Part shown: one piece after another, positions 51,954 through 59,907 of the stretch
Numbering within the stretch: the stretch's first letter is position 1
Layout of the letters: the number at the start of each line of letters is the position of its first letter
Translations under genes and position numbers: made by a program
Notes under the pieces: model-generated
Databases searched by the model: none
What the model was told of the DNA's origin: nothing
Seen by the model: the letters and a program-made list of their open reading frames with translations, nothing else
Source: Dokdonella fugitiva
GTDB lineage: Bacteria; Pseudomonadota; Gammaproteobacteria; Xanthomonadales; Rhodanobacteraceae
DNA: 64,000 bases
Direction of reading: 5' to 3'
Assembly (NCBI RefSeq): GCF_014138265.1
Contig: NZ_JACGXL010000003.1
Location: 410,030 to 474,029, forward strand

Positions 51954-52679
51954 ATGAAGACGCTGCTGATGTCGTTGACGATGGGCTTCGCATTCCTCGC
52001 GCTCACCGCGCACGCGCAGGCGCCGGCGGCCGCGCCGGCGGGCAGTACCGGTTCGTGCAAGGACGGTACGTACACCTCGGCCGATTCGAAGAAGGGCGCG
52101 TGTCGCGGCCACAAGGGCGTGAAGGAATGGTACGCCGCCGCGGCGGCGCCGGCGGCCGCGAGCGACACGACCCCGAAGAAATCCGCGCGCGCGTCGAAGG
52201 CCGACAGCGCGGACAGCGCCGCGGCGAGCGCGCCGACGGCGGCACCCGCGGGTTCGACCGGCGTGTGCAAGGACGGCACGTACACGAACGCCGACGCGAA
52301 GAAAGGCGCGTGCCGCGGCCACAAGGGCGTGAAGGAATGGTACGGCAGCGCGGCCGCCGCACCGGCGCCGAAGAGCGCGCCGATGCCCAAGCCCGCGGCG
52401 CCGACGCCTGTACCGGCCCCCGCGCCGACCGCAGCGCCCGCACCGATGCCGGCACCCGCACCGGCGTCGACGCGCACGGCGCCGCAACCCGCGCCGTCAC
52501 CGACGAGCGCAGCGGCCGGCGGTGGCAACGGCAAGGTCTGGGTCAACAGCGAGACGAAGGTCTACCACTGCCCGAATGACCGCTACTACGGCAAGACCAA
52601 GCAGGGCGAGTACATGAGCGAAGCCGACGCGATCGCGAAGGGCGCCCACGCCTCGCACGGCAAGGCGTGCACGCCATAG
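51954..52679 (+). CDS. Exported protein with duplicated DUF3761 repeats
   Basis: A 241-residue protein with signal peptide (LLMSLTMGFAFLALTAHA). Two nearly identical DUF3761-like units (GSTGSCKDGTYTSADSKKGA, CRGHKGVKEWY and GSTGVCKDGTYTNADAKKGA, CRGHKGVKEWY) lie at about 30-60 and 98-128. A Pro/Ala-rich linker separates them from a C-terminal Cys/His-containing module (KVWVNSETKVYHCPNDRYYG, EADAIAKGAHASHGKAC) seen in other exported proteobacterial proteins. Four or more Cys could form disulfides or bind metal. The start is set by AGGAGACCCCGC. The role is unknown; cell-envelope or secreted. Confidence 0.88.
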   Translation: MKTLLMSLTMGFAFLALTAHAQAPAAAPAGSTGSCKDGTYTSADSKKGACRGHKGVKEWYAAAAAPAAASDTTPKKSARASKADSADSAAASAPTAAPAGSTGVCKDGTYTNADAKKGACRGHKGVKEWYGSAAAAPAPKSAPMPKPAAPTPVPAPAPTAAPAPMPAPAPASTRTAPQPAPSPTSAAAGGGNGKVWVNSETKVYHCPNDRYYGKTKQGEYMSEADAIAKGAHASHGKACTP

Positions 52680-52740
52680 TCGTCATGCCCTGGCGCCGAC
52701 GGGCCGCGGCTGCGCGGTCCGTCGACGCCGCGCCGCGGCG

Positions 52741-53889
52741 CTACTCGAAGCCGTCGCGGAAGATGAGGTCGATCGTGCTGCCCGCTTCGACTGCACCGCT
52801 GTCGCAGCCGCCGCTCGGCAGCGTCGGTTGCGGGCGCACCGCGCCGCGCTGGTCGTACGGTTGCGCGCACTGCGCGAGCGGCACGCGATTGATCGCCGCG
52901 CTGCCGGCCGCCGGCAGCATCGTCTGCGTCGGGCCGCCGTTGTTCGCGAGCGCGCCGAGCATCGGGTTGCCGGCACCGTCGCCGCTGCCCGAGAACGGGC
53001 ACGAGGTCGCGCCGAACCAGACGTTGTAGCCGCCCGAGACGAGCGCCGTGCTGCTGCCGTCGCAGTTGCCGTTGGTGTTGTTGGCGAGGATGGAGCGGCT
53101 CACGACGAGCACCGCGGGATCCTCGCTGTAGATGCCGCCACCGTAGGTCTGCCCGGTGTTGGCGGTGACGGTCGCGTAGGTCACCGCGCTCGTGCCACCA
53201 CCGGTCTGGAAGATGGCGCCGCCGCCCGAACCCGAGCCGGTCGTGCTGTTGCCGGTGAACGTCGAGTTGGACACGTCGAGATCGGACGTGCTGTAGATCG
53301 CCCCACCGCCGGTCGCGGCCGCGTTGCCGCTGAACGTGCTGTAGCGGATCGTCGCGTTGCCGCCGTCGTTGAGGATCGCGCCGCCGCGGCCGTTGGTGGT
53401 CGTGCCCGTGTTCGTGTTCGAGGCGAACGTGCTCCACTCGACGATCAGGTCGCCCTGGTTGAGGACCGGCGCGCCGATCGACGCGTTGTTCTGCATCTTC
53501 ACGTGGTCGAGGCGCAGGAAGCCGAAGTTCTCGAGCGCGTGGGCCTGGTTGAACTCGCCGTGCTGCAGGGTCAACCGCTTGAGCGTGACCGTCGCCGAAC
53601 CGAACACCTGGAAGAACGCCGACGCGTTGCCGCCGTCGAACGTGATGGTGCCGCCGCCGTCGATGGCGACGTGGTTGGCGATCGTCTTGTAGTTGGTGAA
53701 CGTGATCGTCGCCGCGCCGCAGTTGAACGTGACGGTGCCGCTGCCGCTGGTGTCGACGGTCGTGAGCGCGGCGACGAAGCCGGCTTCGTTGCAGTTCGGC
53801 GGAGCGACGACCGCATTGGTCGCCGCGGCCTCGCCGGCAACGGTGAACAACAGCAATGCAGCGAGCAGGCGATGCAGGGGAGCGTTCAT
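52741..53889 (-). CDS. Secreted parallel beta-helix protein (choice-of-anchor Q type) with DGFE tail
   Basis: A 382-residue protein with signal peptide (RLLAALLLFTVAGEAAA). Beta-helix rungs are GGGTITFDGGNASAFFQVFG, GRGGAILNDGGNATIRYSTF and GGGAIYSTSDLDVSNSTFTG. The choice-of-anchor Q end has NNGGPTQTMLPAAGSAAINR, YDQRGAVRPQ and CDSGAVEAG. It finishes STIDLIFRDGFE. The ATG at 53889 follows GGAGGAATCG; the frame continues upstream without homology. It is the third beta-helix protein with this tail in the window. Confidence 0.9.
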   Translation of the reverse strand: MNAPLHRLLAALLLFTVAGEAAATNAVVAPPNCNEAGFVAALTTVDTSGSGTVTFNCGAATITFTNYKTIANHVAIDGGGTITFDGGNASAFFQVFGSATVTLKRLTLQHGEFNQAHALENFGFLRLDHVKMQNNASIGAPVLNQGDLIVEWSTFASNTNTGTTTNGRGGAILNDGGNATIRYSTFSGNAAATGGGAIYSTSDLDVSNSTFTGNSTTGSGSGGGAIFQTGGGTSAVTYATVTANTGQTYGGGIYSEDPAVLVVSRSILANNTNGNCDGSSTALVSGGYNVWFGATSCPFSGSGDGAGNPMLGALANNGGPTQTMLPAAGSAAINRVPLAQCAQPYDQRGAVRPQPTLPSGGCDSGAVEAGSTIDLIFRDGFE

Positions 53890-54294
53890 CGATTCCTCCA
53901 TGGCGCATGGCGCGCGTTCGAGAACAGAAACGGGAAAACGTGGCGGAAGGAGACACCCGCGGCGGATCGTGGCGAAACGTCGCACGCCGTGCAAGGTCGC
54001 GCACCGCCTACTCGACCGCGATCGAGGGGGTCATCCTAGGCGGAATGTGGAAACTTACAACGACGGGGTCGTACGGCGATCACCGTCGCGACGATCGTCT
54101 CGGCGGCATCGTGCGCATGCGGTGAGCCCGCGGATCGCGGCACAACTCGCCTGCCCGCCGCCAAATTGCGCCATCCCGCGGCTTCGACGGCATCGCGCCC
54201 GCGCGCCGGGCGTTCGCCACGTCCCTGCGCCCACGCCCGCGCCGCCGGGCGGATGCTACGATGCCGCACCACGCGCCCTCGACCGACGACCGCG
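53890..54294. other. 405-bp divergent promoter region
   Basis: The gap lies between the beta-helix gene and the OmpR-type regulator. It is GC-rich apart from a short stretch near 54045-54065 (GGAAACTTACAAC). No coding frame with native pattern, repeat or terminator is evident. It presumably contains both promoters. Confidence 0.5.
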
Positions 54295-55017
54295 ATGCCC
54301 GCCGACGCCACGCCCGCCCTGCTCGTCGTCGACGACGACGACGCCATCGTCGAGCTCGTCCAGCGCTACTTCGGCCTGCACGGTTTCCGCGTCGTCGCGG
54401 CAGCGGACGGCGCCGCGATGCGCGGCGCGCTGACGTCGTCGTCGATCGACATCGTGCTGCTCGACCTCGGCCTGCCCGGCGAGGACGGCCTCGAACTCAC
54501 GCGCTACCTGCGCGCGCACTGGAGCGGCCCCGTGGTCATCGTGAGCGGGCGCGGCGATACGGTCGACCGCATCGTCGGGCTCGAACTCGGCGCCGACGAC
54601 TACGTGACCAAGCCGTTCGACCTGCGCGAGCTGCTCGCTCGCGTGCGCAGCGTGCTGCGTCGCAGCCAGGAACGCGTCGCGGCGCGACCGACCGGCACTG
54701 TCGCACGCTTCGCCGGCTACGCGCTCGACACGGCCTCGCGCACGCTCGTGCGCGAGCGCGACGGCCAAGCCGTCGCGCTGACCACGGGCGAGTTCGACCT
54801 GCTCGCCGCGTTCGTCGCACGGCCGAACCACGTGCTGTCGCGCGACGACCTCATCGGCGCGCTGCACGGGCGCGAAGCCGGCCCGTACGACCGTTCGGTC
54901 GACATGCAGGTCGGCCGCCTGCGCCGCAAGATCGAAGCCGACCCGGCCCAACCGCAACTGATCAAGTCCGTGCGCGGCGCCGGCTACCTGTTCGCGGCGA
55001 AGGTCGAGCAGGCATGA
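54295..55017 (+). CDS. OmpR-family response regulator
   Basis: A 240-residue regulator. The receiver has LLVVDDDDAIVELVQRYFGL, phosphoacceptor Asp57 in VLLDLGLPGEDGLELT, VSGRGDTVDRIVGLELGADD and VTKPFDLRELLARV. The winged helix has LTTGEFDLLAAFVARPNHVL and VDMQVGRLRRKIEADP. It overlaps the hybrid kinase start by 4 bp, so the pair is cotranscribed and coupled. The trigger is unknown. Confidence 0.94.
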   Translation: MPADATPALLVVDDDDAIVELVQRYFGLHGFRVVAAADGAAMRGALTSSSIDIVLLDLGLPGEDGLELTRYLRAHWSGPVVIVSGRGDTVDRIVGLELGADDYVTKPFDLRELLARVRSVLRRSQERVAARPTGTVARFAGYALDTASRTLVRERDGQAVALTTGEFDLLAAFVARPNHVLSRDDLIGALHGREAGPYDRSVDMQVGRLRRKIEADPAQPQLIKSVRGAGYLFAAKVEQA

Positions 55018-56972
55018 ACGCGATCGTGGCCGAAAGCGACCTGTTCCGCGCGCTGTTCGAAACCGCGCCGGACGCGACCATCGTCGTCGACCGCGACGGC
55101 CGCATCGTGCTCGCCAACGCGCAGGCGGAAGCGCTGTTCGGCCGCGCGCCGGGCACGCTCGCCGGTGAACCGGTGGAAGCACTGCTGCCGACCGCATTGC
55201 GCGGCGGCCACGCCGCGCACCGCGAACGCTACATGGCCAATCCGCGCCTGCGCCCGATGGGCGCGGGCTTCGAGCTCGTCGGCCAGCGCCTCGACGGCAG
55301 CGAGTTCCCGGTCGAGATCAGCTTGAGCCCGGTGCGCGCCGGTGCGAGCCCGCTCTACGCGGCCTCGATCCGCGACATCTCCGAGACGCAGCGCGTGCGC
55401 CAGGCGCTCGCCCGCGCGCGCTACGACGCGGCCGTCGCCGAAGCCGGGCGCATCGCGCTCGAATCGCGCGCGGTCGAGTCGCTGCTGCCGTCGATCCCGG
55501 GCATGGTCGCCGGCGCGCTCGGCATCGACGGCGTCGCCGTGCTGCTGCCGGCGCAGCAGCGCTCCGGCCTGCAGGTGCAGGCCGCGCTCGGCGTGCCGCC
55601 GGCGTTGCTCGACGAGCTGCCCGCGCTGCTCGCACGCGACACCGACGACGCGCTGCCGGCGGCGGCGGCCGCGGCGGGCCTGCAGCGCACCGCGTCGCTG
55701 CCGCTGCACGGGCGCTACGGTGCCGACGGCGCGCTGCTCGCGTTCGCGGCGGAGCCGTCCGCGTTCGATCGCGACCAGCTGCACTTCCTGCAGTCGATCG
55801 CGAACCTGCTGAGCGCGGCGCTGCAACGGCGCCACAGCGAGGAGCAGCTCGCCCACGCGCAACGCCTCGAAGCGATCGGCCAGCTCACCGGCGGCGTCGC
55901 GCACGACTTCAACAACCTGCTCACGGTCATCTCCGGCAACCTGCAGCTGCTGCAGGACGGGTTCGAAGGCGCCGAGCGCGAGCAGATCGTGCAGGGCGCG
56001 ATGCGCGCGGTCGCCAACGGCGCCGCGCTCACGCGCAAGCTGCTCGCCTTCGCGCGGCGGCAACGACTGACGCCGCGCACGATCGCGCTGCCGGAATGGC
56101 TCGCCGACCTGCACGCGCTGCTGCGCCGCACGCTCGGCGAGAGCATCGCGGTGTCGATCCGCTGCCCGGCGGCGACGCCCGCGGTCTACGCCGACCCGGG
56201 CGAGCTCGACGCGGCGCTGGTCAATCTCGCGCTCAACGCGCGCGACGCGATGCCGCGCGGTGGCAACCTCGACATCGAGGCAGGCGAGCTGCGCATCGAC
56301 GCGGACGGCGAGGTCGCCGATCTCGCCGCGGGCCACTACGTCGTCATCGCCGTCGGCGACACCGGCACCGGCATGCCGGCCGACGTGCTCGCGCGCGCGC
56401 TCGAGCCGTTCTTCACGACCAAGGACGCCGGCCGCGGCAGCGGCCTCGGCCTCAGCATGGTGTACGGCTTCGCGCGCCAGTCCGGCGGCTCGATGACGAT
56501 CACCAGCGAACTCGGCTACGGCACGCGCGTCGCGCTGTACCTGCCGGTCGCGACGCGCAGCGAGGCCGCGACGCCGACGCCGGCGGGCACGCCGCGCCGC
56601 GGCGGCAAGGTCGTGCTCGTCGTCGAGGACGAGCCGGAAGTGCGCGGCATCGCCGTCGCGTTCATGCGTGCGCTCGGCCACGACACGCGCGTCGCCGACA
56701 CCGGCGAAGCCGCGCTCGCGCTGCTGCGCGCGGACGCGTCGATCGAGCTGCTGTTCACCGACGTCGTGCTCGGCAGCGGCATCAACGGCATCGAACTCGC
56801 GCGCGAGGCGCGACTGCTGCGTCCGGGGCTGCCGGTGCTGCTCACTTCCGGCTACGAGCGCACCGGCGAGGACATCGACGATCCGCAGCTGCCGCTGCTG
56901 CGCAAGCCGTATCGGCGCGAGGCGCTGGCCGAAGCGCTGGATGGCCTGTTCGAGCGCGCGGCGCGGTCCTGA
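55014..56972 (+). CDS. Soluble hybrid histidine kinase (PAS - GAF-like - HisKA - HATPase - receiver)
   Basis: A 652-residue protein without membrane helices. An N-terminal PAS domain (1-125: LFETAPDATIVVDRDGRIVL, GSEFPVEISLSPV) precedes a GAF-like region (about 150-275). The H-box is QLTGGVAHDFNNLLTVISGN (His297), and the HATPase has LVNLALNARDAMP, VGDTGTGMP and GSGLGLSMVYGFARQSGG. The C-terminal receiver has VVEDEPEVRG, Asp583 in LLFTDVVLGSGINGIEL and LLRKPYRREAL. It is of the type that often combines PAS input with reversible phosphorelay. It probably exchanges phosphate with the coupled OmpR-type regulator. Confidence 0.94.
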   Translation: MNAIVAESDLFRALFETAPDATIVVDRDGRIVLANAQAEALFGRAPGTLAGEPVEALLPTALRGGHAAHRERYMANPRLRPMGAGFELVGQRLDGSEFPVEISLSPVRAGASPLYAASIRDISETQRVRQALARARYDAAVAEAGRIALESRAVESLLPSIPGMVAGALGIDGVAVLLPAQQRSGLQVQAALGVPPALLDELPALLARDTDDALPAAAAAAGLQRTASLPLHGRYGADGALLAFAAEPSAFDRDQLHFLQSIANLLSAALQRRHSEEQLAHAQRLEAIGQLTGGVAHDFNNLLTVISGNLQLLQDGFEGAEREQIVQGAMRAVANGAALTRKLLAFARRQRLTPRTIALPEWLADLHALLRRTLGESIAVSIRCPAATPAVYADPGELDAALVNLALNARDAMPRGGNLDIEAGELRIDADGEVADLAAGHYVVIAVGDTGTGMPADVLARALEPFFTTKDAGRGSGLGLSMVYGFARQSGGSMTITSELGYGTRVALYLPVATRSEAATPTPAGTPRRGGKVVLVVEDEPEVRGIAVAFMRALGHDTRVADTGEAALALLRADASIELLFTDVVLGSGINGIELAREARLLRPGLPVLLTSGYERTGEDIDDPQLPLLRKPYRREALAEALDGLFERAARS

Positions 56973-57007
56973 TGTCGTCGAAAGCCCCCAGCCACGAGAG
57001 AAAAGAC

Positions 57008-57208
57008 TGAAACACGAAGGACACGAAGGACACGAAGGAAAGCAAAGCTTCTAAAGATTGAAACACGGAGCACACGGAGCACACAGAGGAAAAGCTTTCA
57101 ATCGAAAAGCTCTTCTTGCCTTGCTTTCTCCGTGTGCTCCGTGTGCTCCGTGTTTCAAGCTTCCCTTCTTTCGCTTTCCTTCGTGTCCTTCGTGTCCTTC
57201 GTGTTTCA
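57008..57208. repeat. Nested inverted repeats between convergent genes
   Basis: The outer arms 57008-57043 and 57173-57208 are perfectly complementary over 36 bp and built of CACGAAGGA units. Inner arms, 57058-57095 and 57123-57158, are built of CACGGAGCA units and pair almost perfectly around a 27-base loop. A transcript in either direction would fold into one long hairpin. The outer unit is related to the tandem repeat at 11912-11983. Position between convergent genes suggests a bidirectional transcript-end structure. Confidence 0.92.
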
Positions 57209-57228
57209 GGCTTTTGTCTTTTCTCCGT

Positions 57229-57951
57229 CTAGTGCACTGCCACCTGGTCGGATGCGACGCGCGCGAGCGCGGCCGCGTCGTGGATCGTCACGTCGCGGCG
57301 GTGGACGTCGATGAGTCCGTCCTCGGCCAGGCGTGACAGTACGCGGCTCACGGTCTCGTGCTTGAGCGCGAGGTAGTTCGCCATGTCGATGCGGCACATG
57401 CGCAGCACGAAGCGGCGCGGATCGAGGCCGATGCGCGCGTGCCGGTCGGCGAGATCGAGCAGGAACGCCGCGACGCGACTTTCCGCACCGAGCGTGCCGA
57501 GCGTCAGCATCCACTGGCGGTCGCGCCGGATTTCCGCGGCGAGCGATTCGGTCAGGCGCGCCTGCAGGGCCGGCACGCGCAGGCAGGCGGTGAGCATCGG
57601 CGGATACGGCAGTTCCCACACTTCCGAGTCCTCGAGCGCGACGACGTCGCAGGCGTAGCGGGCGAGGCCGATCGACTCGACGCCGAGGAGATCGCCGCGC
57701 ATGCGGAAGCCGGTCACCTGCTCGCGGCCGTCGTCGGCGAGTTCGCTCGTCTTGAGGCAACCGAAGCCGACCAGGAACAGCGCGTGGAACGGCTGGCCGG
57801 CGCGGAACACGGGCTGGCCGGCGGCGACCTTGCGACGCGTCACCTGCACGTGTGCGCGCAGTTCGTCGATGCCGATGTCGTCGCGTGCCTCGAACACCGG
57901 GCGCGGTGCCTTGGCCACGGGTCCTGCGCTGGTCGCCTGGTTCGCGTACAT
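57229..57951 (-). CDS. CRP/FNR-family regulator lacking Fe-S cysteine ligands
   Basis: A 240-residue FNR-like regulator. The cNMP-type beta-roll is at about 38-150 (FRAGQPFHALFLVGFGCLKT, MRGDLLGVESIG). The C-terminal HTH_Crp has RIDMANYLALKHETVSRVLS, RLAEDGLIDVHRRDVTI. The recognition helix ETVSR matches FNR-type specificity for TTGAT half-sites. The N-terminus (MYANQATSAGPVAKAP) has no cysteine, and Trp stands in the place of the internal FNR Cys, so a 4Fe-4S cluster is not possible. It should be a DNR/FixK-like member with another or no ligand. It is divergent from a gene with an FNR-type box. Confidence 0.92.
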   Translation of the reverse strand: MYANQATSAGPVAKAPRPVFEARDDIGIDELRAHVQVTRRKVAAGQPVFRAGQPFHALFLVGFGCLKTSELADDGREQVTGFRMRGDLLGVESIGLARYACDVVALEDSEVWELPYPPMLTACLRVPALQARLTESLAAEIRRDRQWMLTLGTLGAESRVAAFLLDLADRHARIGLDPRRFVLRMCRIDMANYLALKHETVSRVLSRLAEDGLIDVHRRDVTIHDAAALARVASDQVAVH

Positions 57952-58053
57952 CGTGCTGCTCCGCTGTCTTCGATGGAACGAAGTCTAGGCAGCCCCCGGC
58001 ACGCGACGACGACGCGACGGACACGCTCGGTAACAGTGCGTAACACGCACGAG

Positions 58054-58094
58054 TTGATCTGTCGCAAGTCGCGCGCGCGCCGCCTGCCGATACT
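58054..58094 (+). promoter_or_regulatory. Class II FNR-type promoter of the RNR-like gene
   Basis: TTGAT-CTGT-CGCAA at 58054-58067 is an FNR/Anr-like dyad (left half perfect, right half 3 of 5 to ATCAA). A -10-like GATACT is at 58089-58094. If transcription starts about 7 bp downstream, the dyad is centred near -41, exactly the class II activation position. The divergent FNR-family gene next to it is the likely source of the activator. Confidence 0.6.
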
Positions 58095-58131
58095 GCGTGC
58101 GAGACGCGGCTGCCCCGCCGCCGGGACCCGC

Positions 58132-59193
58132 ATGCAACCCAAAGCGACCTTCATCGACCGCGCCGCCGTGGAGGCATGGGACGCCTGGTTCCGCCTTCGC
58201 GACGGCGCGCGCCTGTGCGACACCACGATCGAGTGCACGTGGCGGCGCGTCGCCGGCGCCGTCGCCGCGGGCGACGGTGCGTTGCGCGACGAACTCGCGA
58301 CCGCGATGGCATCGTGGCGCGTCCTGCTCGACGAGCGCATCGTCGCCGTCGCCGGCACGGATGCGCGCGCGTGGCCTTCCGATCCGTGCGCACTGGTCAA
58401 CGCGGCCGCGTTCGTCGACGCGCCGGGCTCACCCGACGCGCGCTTCGACGGCGCGCGCTTCGCCGGGTCCGCCGCGCTCGCGCTGCGCGCGCTCGATGCC
58501 GCGACCTCGCGGCCGACGACGCACGACGCGGTGCGCCCCGCGCTGGGCGTGACCGGCGTCGCCGACGCCCTCGCCCTGCTCGGCCTGCGCTACGACGGCG
58601 CGCCTGCGCTCGCGTTCGTGCGCAGCCTCGGCCTTCGGCTCGCCGAAGGCTGTTTCCGCGCGAACGTCGCGCTCGCCCGCAAGCACGGCGCGCGCATCGC
58701 GCTGACCCGTGCGTCGCGCGCGCGCGCGATCGGCCGCGGCATCGCCGGCGAACTCGTCGCGGACGCCGAACGGCACGGCTTGCGCCACGCCGGGGCACTC
58801 GTGCTCACCTCGCAGCCGCGCCTGGCCCTGCTCGCCAACGCGGTCGCGGACGCGCTCGACCCGCTCGCCGACGACGAGCGCCGGGTGAGTTTCCCGCCCG
58901 ATCGCCGCGTCGTGCGGTCGCACGGCTGCGCGCGCGTGCTGCTGCGCGCGGCGGGGCGCTCGCTACCGGAAAGCGAAACGGCGCGGGGGGTGTCGATCGG
59001 CGCGCAGCTCGCGCTGCGCGGTGCGCTGCAACCCTGGCTCGATGCACCGATCGACCATCCGGTGCGCGTGGCGCGGGTGCCGACCGCGGACGAAAGCGCG
59101 CGGGCGCGCGCGCAGGCGGTATGGCTCGGACTCGTCGAGCCGCGCTTCAGCGTCGACGACGCGGCATCCGGCAGCGTCGCGTCGATGGCCTGA
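58132..59193 (+). CDS. Ribonucleotide-reductase-like protein (compact, apparently non-catalytic)
   Basis: A 353-residue protein. The start DRAAVEAWDAWFRLRDGARL, TWRRVAGAVAAGD resembles the N-terminal helices of large RNR subunits. LGVTGVADALALLGLRYDGA, AEGCFRANVALARKHGA and VLTSQPRLALLANAVADALD align with RNR segments (IGVMGLADALALLGL- and APTGTIALLAG-like). The NPCGE active-site loop and the C-terminal cysteine pair of true RNRs are not seen, and the length is less than half of normal. It may be a degenerate paralogue with a new role. An FNR-type promoter precedes it, hinting at induction under low oxygen. Family assignment is from recalled motif similarity. Confidence 0.6.
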   Translation: MQPKATFIDRAAVEAWDAWFRLRDGARLCDTTIECTWRRVAGAVAAGDGALRDELATAMASWRVLLDERIVAVAGTDARAWPSDPCALVNAAAFVDAPGSPDARFDGARFAGSAALALRALDAATSRPTTHDAVRPALGVTGVADALALLGLRYDGAPALAFVRSLGLRLAEGCFRANVALARKHGARIALTRASRARAIGRGIAGELVADAERHGLRHAGALVLTSQPRLALLANAVADALDPLADDERRVSFPPDRRVVRSHGCARVLLRAAGRSLPESETARGVSIGAQLALRGALQPWLDAPIDHPVRVARVPTADESARARAQAVWLGLVEPRFSVDDAASGSVASMA

Positions 59194-59214
59194 CCGCGCG
59201 CGCGGGCGCGACGG

Positions 59215-59904
59215 TCAGTCGAACAGGGAGCGCAGGAACGGCACGGTGACGCGCCGCTTCGCCGCGAGCGAGGCGCGGTCGATGCGATCGAGCACGCCGA
59301 ACAGCGTCGCGAGGTCGCGCTTGCTGCGCGCGAACAACCAGTCGAGCGCGGCCGCGTCGAGTTCGATGCCGCGCGCGAGCGCGCGCTCGCGCAGCAGCGC
59401 GCGGCGTTCGTCCTCGTCGAGCGGCCTCAGCGCGAGCTGGGCGCAGGCGGACAGGCGCGAAACGAGGTCGGGCAGGCCGATGCCGAGCTGCGCCGGCGGC
59501 GCCGACGCCGCGAACAGCAGCAGCGAGCCTTCCGCGCGGCAACGGTTGTAGAGGTCGAACAACGCATGCTCCGCGTCGCGCTCGCCGGCGATCGCGTCGA
59601 CGTCGTCGAGCGCGAGCAGGTCGCTGCCGCCGAATCCACGGATCGCCTCGGCGCGGCGCGCGCGCAGGCTCGCCAGCGACAAGTACTGCGCCGTGCGCCC
59701 GCCCGCGTTCGCCGCCGCGCACGCGGCGACGAGCAGGTGCGTGCGACCGCTGCCCGACGCGCCGTGCAGGTACAGCCACGCGCGATCCTCGCAGCGCGAC
59801 GCGCGCTGCAACGCTTCGAGCGCGCTACCGTTCGCGCCGGCGACGAACCCTTCGAAACGCTGGTGCGCCGGCCAGCGCAGCGCGAGCGGCAACTGCGAAC
59901 TCAT
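59215..59904 (-). CDS. hda: DnaA inactivator Hda
   Basis: A 229-residue AAA+ protein with the beta-clamp-binding motif SSQLPLAL at the extreme N-terminus. The DnaA-like ATPase has LHGASGSGRTHLLVAACAAA (Walker A) and LLALDDVDAIAGERDAEHAL (Walker B), sensor regions and a C-terminal lid helix bundle. Hda on the DNA-loaded clamp stimulates ATP hydrolysis by DnaA and prevents re-initiation. The window's gene order hda / AI-2E-type permease / CDP-alcohol transferase / DUF2066 / purM is characteristic of Xanthomonadales. Confidence 0.94.
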   Translation of the reverse strand: MSSQLPLALRWPAHQRFEGFVAGANGSALEALQRASRCEDRAWLYLHGASGSGRTHLLVAACAAANAGGRTAQYLSLASLRARRAEAIRGFGGSDLLALDDVDAIAGERDAEHALFDLYNRCRAEGSLLLFAASAPPAQLGIGLPDLVSRLSACAQLALRPLDEDERRALLRERALARGIELDAAALDWLFARSKRDLATLFGVLDRIDRASLAAKRRVTVPFLRSLFD

Positions 59905-59907
59905 GGG

